Assembly: GCA_049699975.1 (NCBI GenBank)
Contig: JBNAWB010000174.1
Location: forward strand, 1 to 7,820
DNA from: CAZAGD01 sp049699975
Lineage (GTDB): Bacteria; Desulfobacterota; SM23-61
Direction: 5' to 3'
DNA: 7,820 nt
Shown here: positions 1-6,062 of the stretch, in pieces
Position numbering within the stretch: the stretch's first letter is position 1
How the letters are laid out: each line of letters starts with the position of its first letter
The notes under the pieces: model-generated
What the model was told of the DNA's origin: nothing
Seen by the model: only the letters and a program-made list of their open reading frames with translations
The model's database searches: none
Translations under genes and position numbers: made by a program

Positions 1-318
1 GAGAGGGGAGGGTGAGGGGAATAAGTGTAAATATTTAATCGCTCCGAGTAATAATAATTGGCTAACCTTGGATGAAAAGGCCATAAGCAGGCCAGAGGCA
101 AACATCCATTCAGAATCATGAGGCAGTGTTTCTTCCATGGAACAAGGCGGCAGCAGTAGGGCAAGGGCTTGACCCTTGCCGAATTCGGCTTCTCCCGCCG
201 ATGCTTCTTCATTCATGCCTGCCTCTGGCCTGCCTCCGGCCCCTTCTCCATTGCGCCCCAGCGTAACTGAGGAGAGGGAAGAGCGCAAGGAAATACTTAA
301 TGCCCTCATTGTATATTT
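1..318. other. Non-coding region downstream of lutC with nested palindromes
   Basis: I see no credible gene here. The only open frame (176-382, plus strand) starts inside a hairpin, has a low-complexity Pro/Ser/Ala start and runs into the antisense of lutC, so I do not call it. The first 20 bases are a G-rich purine tract (GAGAGGGGAGGGTGAGGGG). The rest is dominated by inverted repeats between 87 and 233, listed separately. No T-tract follows any of the hairpins on the minus strand, so I cannot name a Rho-independent terminator for lutABC. Confidence 0.6.
87..233. repeat. Nested inverted-repeat structure (foldback element)
   Basis: A perfect 14-nt inverted repeat forms the outer arms: GCAGGCCAGAGGCA at 87-100 and its reverse complement at 220-233. 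Inside it, GGCGG at 146-150 can pair with CCGCC at 195-199. Inside that, GGCAAGGG at 160-167 pairs with CCCTTGCC at 173-180 over a 5-nt loop. An overlapping 12-nt perfect palindrome, GCCGAATTCGGC, lies at 178-189. The pairing is directly visible. What it is remains open: a MITE-like foldback, a dispersed intergenic repeat, or a structured 3' end of the lutABC transcript. Confidence 0.55.
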
Positions 319-993
319 TCAACCAATAAAAATGACCATCAACTTACGCGGGCCGTGCATTCCTTTAAAGAGCACTCCTTGAATATCACCGGTCATGCTT
401 GGACCAGTAATGAAAACGAACTGGCTGGGCAGGTTATTTTTATTGGCAAACACTTTATCAATCGCCATTTCATAGGTAGGCACCAAACGTTCCATAGGGA
501 CAATGGCAATATGCAGAATGGGAGCAAGAGAGATAAGGCGAGCTTGATCTTTCCGGTGAATTATGCCCAAAGTTCCTGATTCCGCTACCGCAAAATCTGC
601 GCCGGTTATTCCGGCATCTGCTTCCAGAAATACAGCATCTTTGAAAGAATTGCGATCAGCATAATCCAGAGGAGTCATTACTTTTATACCTCTATTTGCC
701 GCCCAGGAAGCCAGGTCAAGTTGCCTTATCACCTCGTCCGTAGAGGTCATGACCTTTTTTAAATTCTCCGCTTGCGCAATTTCAGCAAGCCTTTCTAAAG
801 CTTGCGTATAATTTTTAACCCGATATACGACCCCCGTTTCCTCGACTAAACGCTCCGTAAATCTTTTTACCAATTCTTCCTGGTTCATGGATAATTCGGC
901 TAAAGGGGGCAGGACAGGCCTGGGACCAACTGGCTCTACAGGAGCCTGTTTTAATTTTTGGATTATTTCTTGGCGGGCGCTACTCTGTTCCAT
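319..993 (-). CDS. LutC-type LUD-domain protein of the lactate utilization complex
   Basis: This 224-residue protein is the third member of the LutABC (YkgEFG) complex that oxidises lactate to pyruvate in the cytoplasm. It is a stand-alone LUD domain protein. The diagnostic stretches are GITGADFAVAESGTLGI at residues 128-144 and the C-terminal FITGPSMTGDI...GMHGPRKLMVIFI at 194-223, which match the family's GPSxTxDIE...GxHGP signature. The length is slightly below the roughly 240 residues of Bacillus LutC. The ATG at 993 is preceded by a strong GGAGG (999-1003) with 5-nt spacing. It lies 35 nt after lutB on the same strand and is almost surely co-transcribed. No cysteine cluster is present, as expected: the iron-sulfur centres sit in LutA and LutB. 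The exact role of LutC in the complex is poorly defined. The family call is firm, while lactate as substrate is inferred from family and operon. Confidence 0.93.
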   Translation of the reverse strand: MEQSSARQEIIQKLKQAPVEPVGPRPVLPPLAELSMNQEELVKRFTERLVEETGVVYRVKNYTQALERLAEIAQAENLKKVMTSTDEVIRQLDLASWAANRGIKVMTPLDYADRNSFKDAVFLEADAGITGADFAVAESGTLGIIHRKDQARLISLAPILHIAIVPMERLVPTYEMAIDKVFANKNNLPSQFVFITGPSMTGDIQGVLFKGMHGPRKLMVIFIG

Positions 994-1028
994 CGAAACC
1001 TCCGCAACTCTTAATTAGGCGTTGTTAA

Positions 1029-2462
1029 CTAAACTTCTTTTTTTAAATTTTTCCATCTTTCTCGGAAAGTATGCTCAGCCATGGCCGGCAGATCCCGTTG
1101 TCGAAACCAATCGGCAAAAGAGCCTTTTATTTGCCGAATTATTCCTTCCCGGGCATTTTTATTGATGAAGGGCCGGGCCATTTTAATTCCTAAATTCCAA
1201 AGCCAAGGGCGCTTTATGGCCGAGGCCCAAGCCTTAAAGAAGCGGATTTCTGAAGTTGGACGGGCCTGCCCTCCAAAATAAGGATCAACAGTCACATCTT
1301 TATGCCGATAGTATAAGAAGAGACTGGGATGGTCGATCCCCGCTGGACAAACGCTCTTACAAGCAGCGCAAAGGGTCGTGGCGCGGTAAAGATCTTGGGT
1401 TTTTTCTAAGCCCAAAAGCAGCGGATTTAAGACTTGGCCCATGGGGCCAGAATAGGCCCAGCCGTAAGCGTAGCCGCCAATTTGGCCATAGACAGGGCAA
1501 ATATTAAGACAAGCTGCACAACGGATACAACGGAGAACTTGGCGGGCTTTTAAGTCTTGGTAGATCTTGGTTCGCCCGTTATCCAAGATGACGATGAAAA
1601 GTTCCTCTGGCCCGTCTATTTCATCTTTCTTCTTGGGTCCACTATCCATTGATACATAAGCAGTTAATTTTTGACCGGTGCAATTGCGGCAAAGGAGGCG
1701 GATTAAATGGAGGGCATCTTTCATAGTGGGAATTACCTTTTCAATGCTCATTACCGAAATTTGCGTACGCGGCGACGCCTTGGTATAACGAATGTTCCCT
1801 TCATTTTCCACATTAATGATCGTACCCGTTTCAGCCACAGCCATGTTAACGCCCGTAATACCCATCTGCACATGGTGAAATTTGTCACGGAGAAAAAGGC
1901 GGGCCGCATAACCAAGCTCTACCGGATCTAAGGTAGGTTCTTTTAGATTGGCCTTGGCCATGAAAATATCCCTTACTTCTTCCACCGGTACATTGATCGC
2001 TGGACCTACAATATGGAAAGGGGGAAGATTGAGCTGCTGGGCAATGAATTCGCCCAGATCAGTTTCCCAGGGTTCGATGCCATTCTGACTGAGAACTTCA
2101 TTTAACCCTGTTTCCTCCGTGACCATGGATTTTCCTTTAGTTACATACTTAACTCCTCGTTCTTTGGCCAACTTCAATATATATTCATTGGCTTCTTTTG
2201 CATCTCGGGCCCAGAAAACTTGGGCGCCATTAGCTAAAGCATTTTTCTCAAACTCCTCTAATAATTCGGGGAGTCGAGCTATGGCCTCTTGGCGGATAGC
2301 AGCTCCATAAGCTTGCGCCGCCTCAATATCGGTGAAAGTACTAAGGCCTATGCTTCTTTTCATATTCTGGATGGGGGGCATGACTTTTAAGAATTTTTGA
2401 GAGCGAGGATTATGCAACTCTCTGGCCACTAATTCTTTGAATTTTTCTGTTCGTGGTTCCAT
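1029..2462 (-). CDS. LutB-type iron-sulfur LUD-domain oxidoreductase subunit
   Basis: This 477-residue protein is the electron-transfer subunit of the LutABC lactate oxidation complex. An N-terminal LUD domain carries GITGVNMAVAETGTI at residues 201-215. A ferredoxin-like domain follows with CxxCxxCxxxCP (C312, C315, C318, C322) and CxxCxxxCP (C365, C368, C372). The C-terminus ends in the family's tryptophan-rich tail (W452, RDLP at 456-459, W470). Length matches Bacillus LutB (about 476). An upstream start at 2576 would add 38 residues inside lutA and has no family counterpart. I choose the ATG at 2462 because MEPRTEKF is followed by family-like sequence, a GGGAG lies 8 nt upstream, and it forms a TAATG overlap with the lutA stop, implying translational coupling. 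An oddity is C258-RN-C261 in the LLCRNCTGQ segment, where I recall relatives having LPRxATGQ. Two extra cysteines could add a ligand pair. Confidence 0.95.
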   Translation of the reverse strand: MEPRTEKFKELVARELHNPRSQKFLKVMPPIQNMKRSIGLSTFTDIEAAQAYGAAIRQEAIARLPELLEEFEKNALANGAQVFWARDAKEANEYILKLAKERGVKYVTKGKSMVTEETGLNEVLSQNGIEPWETDLGEFIAQQLNLPPFHIVGPAINVPVEEVRDIFMAKANLKEPTLDPVELGYAARLFLRDKFHHVQMGITGVNMAVAETGTIINVENEGNIRYTKASPRTQISVMSIEKVIPTMKDALHLIRLLCRNCTGQKLTAYVSMDSGPKKKDEIDGPEELFIVILDNGRTKIYQDLKARQVLRCIRCAACLNICPVYGQIGGYAYGWAYSGPMGQVLNPLLLGLEKTQDLYRATTLCAACKSVCPAGIDHPSLFLYYRHKDVTVDPYFGGQARPTSEIRFFKAWASAIKRPWLWNLGIKMARPFINKNAREGIIRQIKGSFADWFRQRDLPAMAEHTFRERWKNLKKEV

Positions 2463-3199
2463 TATGCTTTCTCCCTTCGGTAAGCGGCTAAAAAGCTGGC
2501 CAAGTGCATTATTTTCTTTTGCGGATGATTTCGGCTGAGATAGCCGCCGATATTTAAAAGACAACCAGGTTCGCATAGAAGGAGTAAATCGGCACCACTG
2601 GCTAAATAATTATCCACTTTATTCTTAACCATGCTCTCCGAAATATCCGCATAATGGTAGGCGAATTCTCCACCAAAACCGCAACAAGTATCAGCAGCAT
2701 TGAGGGGAACAAGTTCTGCGCCTTTTACGGCTTGGATTAATTTTTTCGGCTGAACAGAAACCTTAAGGCCGCGGAGAATATGGCATGATTCATGGTAAGC
2801 TACTTTTCCGGAAAAAGAAGCGCCCACGTCTTCTACGCGTAAAACATCAACGAGATATTGAGAAAATTCGTAGATGCGGGAGGCGACCTCTTCCGCTCGT
2901 CGGCGCCACTCCGGGTCATTTTCGAAAAGCTCAGGGTAGTGGTATTTCACCATGCATACACATGAGCCAGAGGGGCTGACAATTATTTCATCTTCGCCGA
3001 AGACCTCGAGAAAGTGCTGGGCGGCCTTTTTTGCTTCCTTCTGATAGCCGGCATTCATGGCCGGCTGGCCGCAGCAGGTCTGGTCTTCATGATAAACTAA
3101 AGGGACCCCTAAATAGCGGAGAACTTTTACCGTTGCCTCTCCGATATGGGGTAAGAAAAGGTCGACGGTGCACGGTATGAATAAAGAAACTTTAGTCAT
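2462..3199 (-). CDS. LutA-type CCG-domain iron-sulfur oxidoreductase subunit
   Basis: This 245-residue protein is the first member of the LutABC lactate-to-pyruvate oxidation complex. It has two cysteine-rich CCG domains of the heterodisulfide-reductase subunit B/GlpC/GlcF type. The first has C10, C42-C43 and SGSCVC (C80, C82); the second has C139 in YHESCH, C172-C173 in TCCGFGG, and C209/C213. Such domains bind iron-sulfur clusters. The frame opens further upstream at 3247, but that start has no ribosome site and adds 16 residues unlike the family. The ATG at 3199 gives MTKVSLFIPC, matching the usual LutA N-terminus, with AAAGGG about 10 nt upstream. It leads the lut operon and its stop overlaps the lutB start by one base. 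The next gene upstream is a transposase on the other strand, so lutA probably has its own promoter now. Confidence 0.95.
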   Translation of the reverse strand: MTKVSLFIPCTVDLFLPHIGEATVKVLRYLGVPLVYHEDQTCCGQPAMNAGYQKEAKKAAQHFLEVFGEDEIIVSPSGSCVCMVKYHYPELFENDPEWRRRAEEVASRIYEFSQYLVDVLRVEDVGASFSGKVAYHESCHILRGLKVSVQPKKLIQAVKGAELVPLNAADTCCGFGGEFAYHYADISESMVKNKVDNYLASGADLLLLCEPGCLLNIGGYLSRNHPQKKIMHLASFLAAYRREKA

Positions 3200-3256
3200 A
3201 GATTTGGCCCTTTCTTGGGGAAAAATATAATTTTCCCTCTTTCGCATGCAAATTCA

Positions 3257-3285
3257 AATTAACAAAAAGGAAAGAAAAAGGTCAA
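3257..3285 (-). promoter_or_regulatory. Candidate sigma70-like promoter for lutABC
   Basis: On the minus strand TTGACC (3280-3285) is followed after 17 nt by TTAATT (3257-3262), about 58 nt before the chosen lutA start. The -35 box is good (5 of 6 matches) but the -10 box is weak. The region is AT-rich, so chance matches are likely. A 7-nt inverted repeat AGGTCAA (3279-3285) / TTGACCT (3322-3328) overlaps the -35 box and could be an operator, but nothing else supports that. Confidence 0.3.
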
Positions 3286-3440
3286 GGGTAAAAATTTAGC
3301 TAAAAGATTAATTTGCCTTATTTGACCTGCGCCATAAAATTATTTTTATTTTTTGCCGATAAAATCAATATTAAGAATAAAACGTAGGGCAAGCTGAAAA
3401 TGCGGCCAGGGATGAACCTTTGTCCTACAATTCCTTTAGG

Positions 3441-3475
3441 TCATTACGAGAGAGCGTAGTGATCGAAGTAATCTC
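3441..3475 (+). repeat. REP-like palindromic repeat, copy A
   Basis: This 35-nt unit begins TCATTACGAG and ends GTAATCTC. It resembles the TCATTGCGAG...GCAATCTC repeats that are common between genes in deltaproteobacterial genomes. It can pair ATTACGAGA (3443-3451) with TCTCGTAAT (3472-3480), a perfect 9-bp stem. Family membership is from memory; the palindrome is visible. Confidence 0.55.
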
Positions 3476-3494
3476 GTAATTGATTGAAAATAAT

Positions 3495-3521
3495 GAGATG
3501 GCCACGCTGCGCTCGCCATGA
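3495..3521 (-). repeat. REP-like palindromic repeat, copy B (inverted)
   Basis: Read on the minus strand, this 27-nt unit begins TCATGGCGAGCG and ends GGCCATCTC. It has the same ends as copy A but is shorter in the middle and more GC-rich. An ATGGC/GCCAT stem (3498-3502 with 3515-3519) makes it palindromic. It lies 19 nt from copy A in the opposite orientation. Confidence 0.55.
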
Positions 3522-3599
3522 CGAAAAGAGGATTGCGATACGGCCTCTAAAGGAAAGAATGTGGGGATGATTTTGGGTTGCCGCTCTGCTGCGCTGTAG

Positions 3600-3623
3600 G
3601 CCTCCGTGCCCTCTGTGGCTAAA
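3600..3623 (-). repeat. Possible dispersed intergenic repeat (TTTAGCCACAGAGG type)
   Basis: On the minus strand this reads TTTAGCCACAGAGGGCACGG and continues. I recall very similar GCCACAGAGGxCACxGAGG sequences recurring between genes in many bacterial genomes. A single copy in the window cannot prove it is a repeat. Confidence 0.3.
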
Positions 3624-3633
3624 TAAAAATAAA

Positions 3634-3657
3634 GGGGACGTTGTTGAATTTTTCCAC
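3634..3657 (+). repeat. Left inverted repeat of the RAYT element
   Basis: Starts GGGGACGTTGTTGAATTTTT and ends CCAC. It differs from the reverse complement of the right repeat at two positions: the 9th base (T against A) and the 22nd (C against T). It lies 35 nt upstream of the RAYT start codon. Confidence 0.85.
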
Positions 3658-3692
3658 TTTTTAATTTTACTTTATTATGATAAGGATAGGGT

Positions 3693-4664
3693 ATGCCTCG
3701 CAAAACAAGATTAGATGTTCCTGGTACTCTTCATCATGTTATTGCTCGGTGCATATCTGAATTAACCCTTTTTAGAGAGGATCAAGATCGTCTATTCTTT
3801 CTATCTCGCCTTAAGAGAATCTGCCATGAGACAAAAATGCGCATACTTGCCTGGGCGTTAATGGACAATCATTTCCATCTGCTTTTGTTTAGTATTCCAC
3901 CGGGAATTTCTAAATTCATGCGCCGGCTATTGACAAGCTATTCTCTTTACTATAACCGAAAATACAAACGTTCCGGCCATGTTTTTCAAAATCGGTTCAA
4001 ATCAATCATTTGTGATAAAGATGAATACCTCTTAGAATTAATCCGGTATATTCATTTAAATCCCTGGCGTGCTTCCATAGTTAAAAGAATTGAAGAGTTG
4101 GACTCGCATCCTTGGTGCGGCCATAAATATTTAATTGGTAAAGAGAAAAATGATTGGCAGGAAGTAGACTATGTATTAGCCCAGTTTGCTGATAAGAGAA
4201 AGAAAGCAGTAAAGATTTACCTAAAATTTTTGGAAGAGGGTAAAGACCAAGGAAAAAGAAATGATTTGGTAGGCAAAAGTTCAAAAGGAAGAACAGAAAT
4301 TTGGTCTCAAGAACGTTCTATAAAAGAAAGAGAAAGAAAGGGGCAGGCAGATCCGCGGATTCTTGGAAGAGAAGATTTCGTGGTTGAGATTTTAAAAGAG
4401 GCAGATAGAAAATTAAAAAGACAAATCTCGTTGAAAAAAGAGCATATAAATCCAGTAATCCAAAAATTTTGTATGGAAGAAGGAATGAAAGAAGCGGAGG
4501 TCAAGAGCGGAAGTAGACGGAGAAAAGTAGCAGCAGTTAGAACTAAGATCGCATTTTACCTGAGCCATGAAATGGGTATTCCTTTTGCAGAGATAGCCCG
4601 CCACTTGGGCGTTAGCACATCTGCAATAGCCAAAGCGGTGCAGGTCTTGGAAAGAAATAAGTAG
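3693..4664 (+). CDS. REP-associated tyrosine transposase (RAYT/Y1_Tnp) with DnaA-like C-terminal domain
   Basis: This 323-residue protein has an N-terminal Y1 HUH nuclease domain. The metal-binding His pair is HFH (H60, H62) in MDNHFHLLL, and the likely catalytic Tyr is Y119 in RYIHLNPWRA. MPRKTRLDVPGTLHHVIARC at the N-terminus is typical of the TnpA_REP group. RAYTs cleave and join single-stranded DNA at REP-type hairpins. E. coli RAYT is only about 165 residues; here a Lys/Arg-rich linker (about 165-220) and an added domain follow. That domain starts at DPRILGREDFV (220-230) and ends in a helix-turn-helix (VRTKIAFYL...EIARHLGVSTSAIAKA, about 282-315) resembling DnaA domain IV. All catalytic residues are present and the frame is intact. 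The ATG at 3693 has AAGGA at 3682-3686. The stop codon lies inside the right inverted repeat. Arginine is mostly AGA in the second half, suggesting different codon habits from the neighbours. Confidence 0.9.
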   Translation: MPRKTRLDVPGTLHHVIARCISELTLFREDQDRLFFLSRLKRICHETKMRILAWALMDNHFHLLLFSIPPGISKFMRRLLTSYSLYYNRKYKRSGHVFQNRFKSIICDKDEYLLELIRYIHLNPWRASIVKRIEELDSHPWCGHKYLIGKEKNDWQEVDYVLAQFADKRKKAVKIYLKFLEEGKDQGKRNDLVGKSSKGRTEIWSQERSIKERERKGQADPRILGREDFVVEILKEADRKLKRQISLKKEHINPVIQKFCMEEGMKEAEVKSGSRRRKVAAVRTKIAFYLSHEMGIPFAEIARHLGVSTSAIAKAVQVLERNK

Positions 4665-4684
4665 AAAAATTCAACTACGTCCCC
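4661..4684 (-). repeat. Right inverted repeat of the RAYT element, overlapping the gene's stop codon
   Basis: On the minus strand it starts GGGGACGTAGTTGAATTTTT and ends CTAC, mirroring the left repeat. The plus-strand first four bases, GTAG (4661-4664), include the TAG stop of the transposase gene. GTAG is also the tetranucleotide that E. coli RAYT recognises next to REP hairpins, as I recall it, and a second GTAG lies on the minus strand at 4675-4678. Confidence 0.85.
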
Positions 4685-4724
4685 ATAGCGGGGGGATGAA
4701 AAGATAGAGGCAAAAGGAATTAAT

Positions 4725-6062
4725 CTACAGCATTTTATTAGGTAAATAGGTTATGAATTGTGGAAAGAGGATGAAAACCACGAGGGCAACCATAATTAAA
4801 AATACATAAGGAATAACACCGCGGATTATGTCGGCTGTAGTAAGCCCCAATTGTGGATCAGCCGACCCCCGGACATAAAAAATGGCATAAGCAAAAGGAG
4901 GCGTCATAAAAGACATTTGCAGATTGATACAGACCATCATGGCAAACCAGAGGGGATCAAATCCGAGTTTTTCGGCGATGGGAGTTATGATAGGTACCAT
5001 GATAAAGAGAATTCCTAACCAGTCAATAAAGAAGCCCAACATGAAGCAGATAAACATGATAAGGGCAAATATAGCCCATTTGCCACCGGGCATGGCCATG
5101 ATTAATTCGCCTACCACCTCGTCGCACCCAGCGCGCATAAATATACCGGTAAAAGAAGAAGCCAACATACCGATGAGCAGAACCATGCCACTAACTTTCA
5201 TGGTGGTGAAGGCTGCTTCAGATAGGAGTTTTTTGTCCAGTCTACGGTTGGCTGCGGCCAAAATAATAGTGGCTAACGAACCAACTCCGGCCGCCTCCGT
5301 TGGCGAAGCAATGCCAAAGAAAATGCTACCCAGCACGGCCAGAATAAGGGTAGCGAGGGGGCCTGTGGCGAGGGCGAGCCTATAAGTCCTAACCAAAAAA
5401 GAATCTTTAATCTCTTCTGGTGGAATTGGTGGGGCAATTTCGGGGGATATTTTGCATTTTACCAAAATAAAGATACAGTATAAAAGAGAAAGAAAAAGTC
5501 CTGGAATAACGGCAGCAATGAGCATTTTGCCTACGGAAAGGTTAGCCATTGGTCCATAAAGAACCAACATGATGCTCGGTGGTATTAAAATACCTAAGCT
5601 GCCACCTGCACAAACAGCGCCGGCAGCCAAGCTCTTATCATAGCCTCTCTTGATCATAGAAGGGAGAGCTGTTAATGCTAATAAAGTGACCGAAGCAGCA
5701 ATAACGCCTACCGTAGCGGCAATAATTGTGCCTAAGACGATAGTAGCTAAAGCAAGACTACCCCTTATTGTTCCAAACCATACATACAGCTCGTCGAAAA
5801 CGCCCTCGGCTGCTCCAGAGTGTTCTAAGACCGCTCCCATAAGGACAAATCCAGGCACGGCCAGCAAAATATAATTGTTCAACATATCGTAGGAGCGGCT
5901 ATAGAAAACTTCGAGAGTAACTGTTGGTCCAAAAATTAACATGCCCATAATAAAAGATACACCGCCAATAGCTAAAGCTAAGGGATAGCCAGTTAAGACC
6001 ACCCCGGCCAGGATTCCGCCAAGCATAATAAAAGAAATAAGTTCAGGACTCATCTCAATCAT
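4725..6062 (-). CDS. TRAP transporter large permease, DctM family
   Basis: This 445-residue integral membrane protein is the transport subunit of a TRAP transporter, which imports organic acids across the inner membrane using the sodium or proton gradient. It is hydrophobic throughout, consistent with about 12 or more membrane segments. DctM hallmarks include GGSLGILIPPSI at residues 153-164, GIASPTEAAGVG at 250-261, FIDWLGILFIMVPIITP at 345-361 and MTPPFAY at 386-392. Length is normal. The ATG at 6062 has AAGGA about 9 nt upstream and overlaps the end of dctQ by 8 nt (ATGATTGA), implying coupled translation. A second ATG at 6053 is too far from that site. It is the last gene of the TRAP operon; its stop is 40 nt from the right end of the RAYT element, which comes from the opposite strand. 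Confidence 0.95.
   Translation of the reverse strand: MIEMSPELISFIMLGGILAGVVLTGYPLALAIGGVSFIMGMLIFGPTVTLEVFYSRSYDMLNNYILLAVPGFVLMGAVLEHSGAAEGVFDELYVWFGTIRGSLALATIVLGTIIAATVGVIAASVTLLALTALPSMIKRGYDKSLAAGAVCAGGSLGILIPPSIMLVLYGPMANLSVGKMLIAAVIPGLFLSLLYCIFILVKCKISPEIAPPIPPEEIKDSFLVRTYRLALATGPLATLILAVLGSIFFGIASPTEAAGVGSLATIILAAANRRLDKKLLSEAAFTTMKVSGMVLLIGMLASSFTGIFMRAGCDEVVGELIMAMPGGKWAIFALIMFICFMLGFFIDWLGILFIMVPIITPIAEKLGFDPLWFAMMVCINLQMSFMTPPFAYAIFYVRGSADPQLGLTTADIIRGVIPYVFLIMVALVVFILFPQFITYLPNKML

Larger units (their letters stand above)
3431..3555. repeat. MITE/REPIN-like foldback with two inverted REP-like palindromes
   Basis: The outer arms are TTCCTTTAG (3431-3439) and CTAAAGGAA (3547-3555), a perfect 9-nt inverted repeat. 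Inside lie two related palindromic repeats in opposite orientation (3441-3475 and 3495-3521). This doublet arrangement is what REPINs look like: paired REP sequences that fold into one long hairpin and are spread by a RAYT transposase. A RAYT gene starts 138 nt away. Whether this particular unit is a substrate of that enzyme cannot be told from one locus. Confidence 0.5.
3200..3692. other. Intergenic region between lutA and the RAYT gene, repeat-rich
   Basis: The lutA-proximal part (3200-3420) is AT-rich and holds only a weak promoter candidate. From about 3431 to 3623 it is packed with palindromic and dispersed-type repeats, listed separately. From 3634 it is the left end of the transposase element. 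The 92-codon open frame on the minus strand (3425-3703) reads through these repeats and includes a stretch of the RHGERSVAI type that I recognise as a translated repeat, so I do not call it a gene. Confidence 0.6.
3634..4684 (+). mobile_element. RAYT transposase element bounded by 24-bp inverted repeats
   Basis: A 1051-bp unit contains one gene for a Y1/HUH transposase and is bounded by near-perfect inverted repeats (3634-3657 and 4661-4684, 22 of 24 matching). It interrupts two minus-strand operons and runs on the opposite strand. No target-site duplication is visible in the flanks (AATAAA on the left, ATAGCG on the right), which fits the single-strand transposition chemistry of Y1 enzymes. 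Known RAYT genes are usually single-copy and not proven to move themselves, so calling the unit a mobile element rests on the inverted ends. It could also be a domesticated RAYT locus with its recognition sites. Confidence 0.65.

Noticed and set aside
176..382. 68-codon open frame on the plus strand near the left edge
   Set aside because: It starts within a hairpin, is low in complexity, and its second part is the antisense of the lutC end.
2463..2576. Longer LutB start adding 38 residues
   Set aside because: The extension is entirely within lutA in another frame, is unlike LutB N-termini, and the internal ATG at 2462 has a better ribosome site and the TAATG coupling.
3431..3555. CRISPR array
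   Set aside because: There are only two repeat units, in opposite orientation and of different length, with no regular spacers.
3651..3678. TTTCCA-16-TATTAT as a promoter for the RAYT gene
   Set aside because: The -10 box is fair, but transcription would begin just at or after the AAGGA ribosome site, leaving almost no leader. A chance match in AT-rich DNA is more likely.
3425..3703. 92-codon open frame on the minus strand upstream of lutA
   Set aside because: It runs through the palindromic repeats and the left end of the RAYT element, and its translation contains the RHGERSVAI-type string produced by reading through such repeats. There is no domain and no convincing ribosome site.
4681..4693. 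Small CCCC-ATAGC-GGGG hairpin between the RAYT gene and dctM, as a terminator
   Set aside because: The stem is only 4 bp and no T-tract follows directly on either strand.
4924..5385. 153-codon plus-strand open frame
   Set aside because: It lies wholly antisense to the conserved dctM coding sequence and has no recognisable domain; it is a shadow frame.
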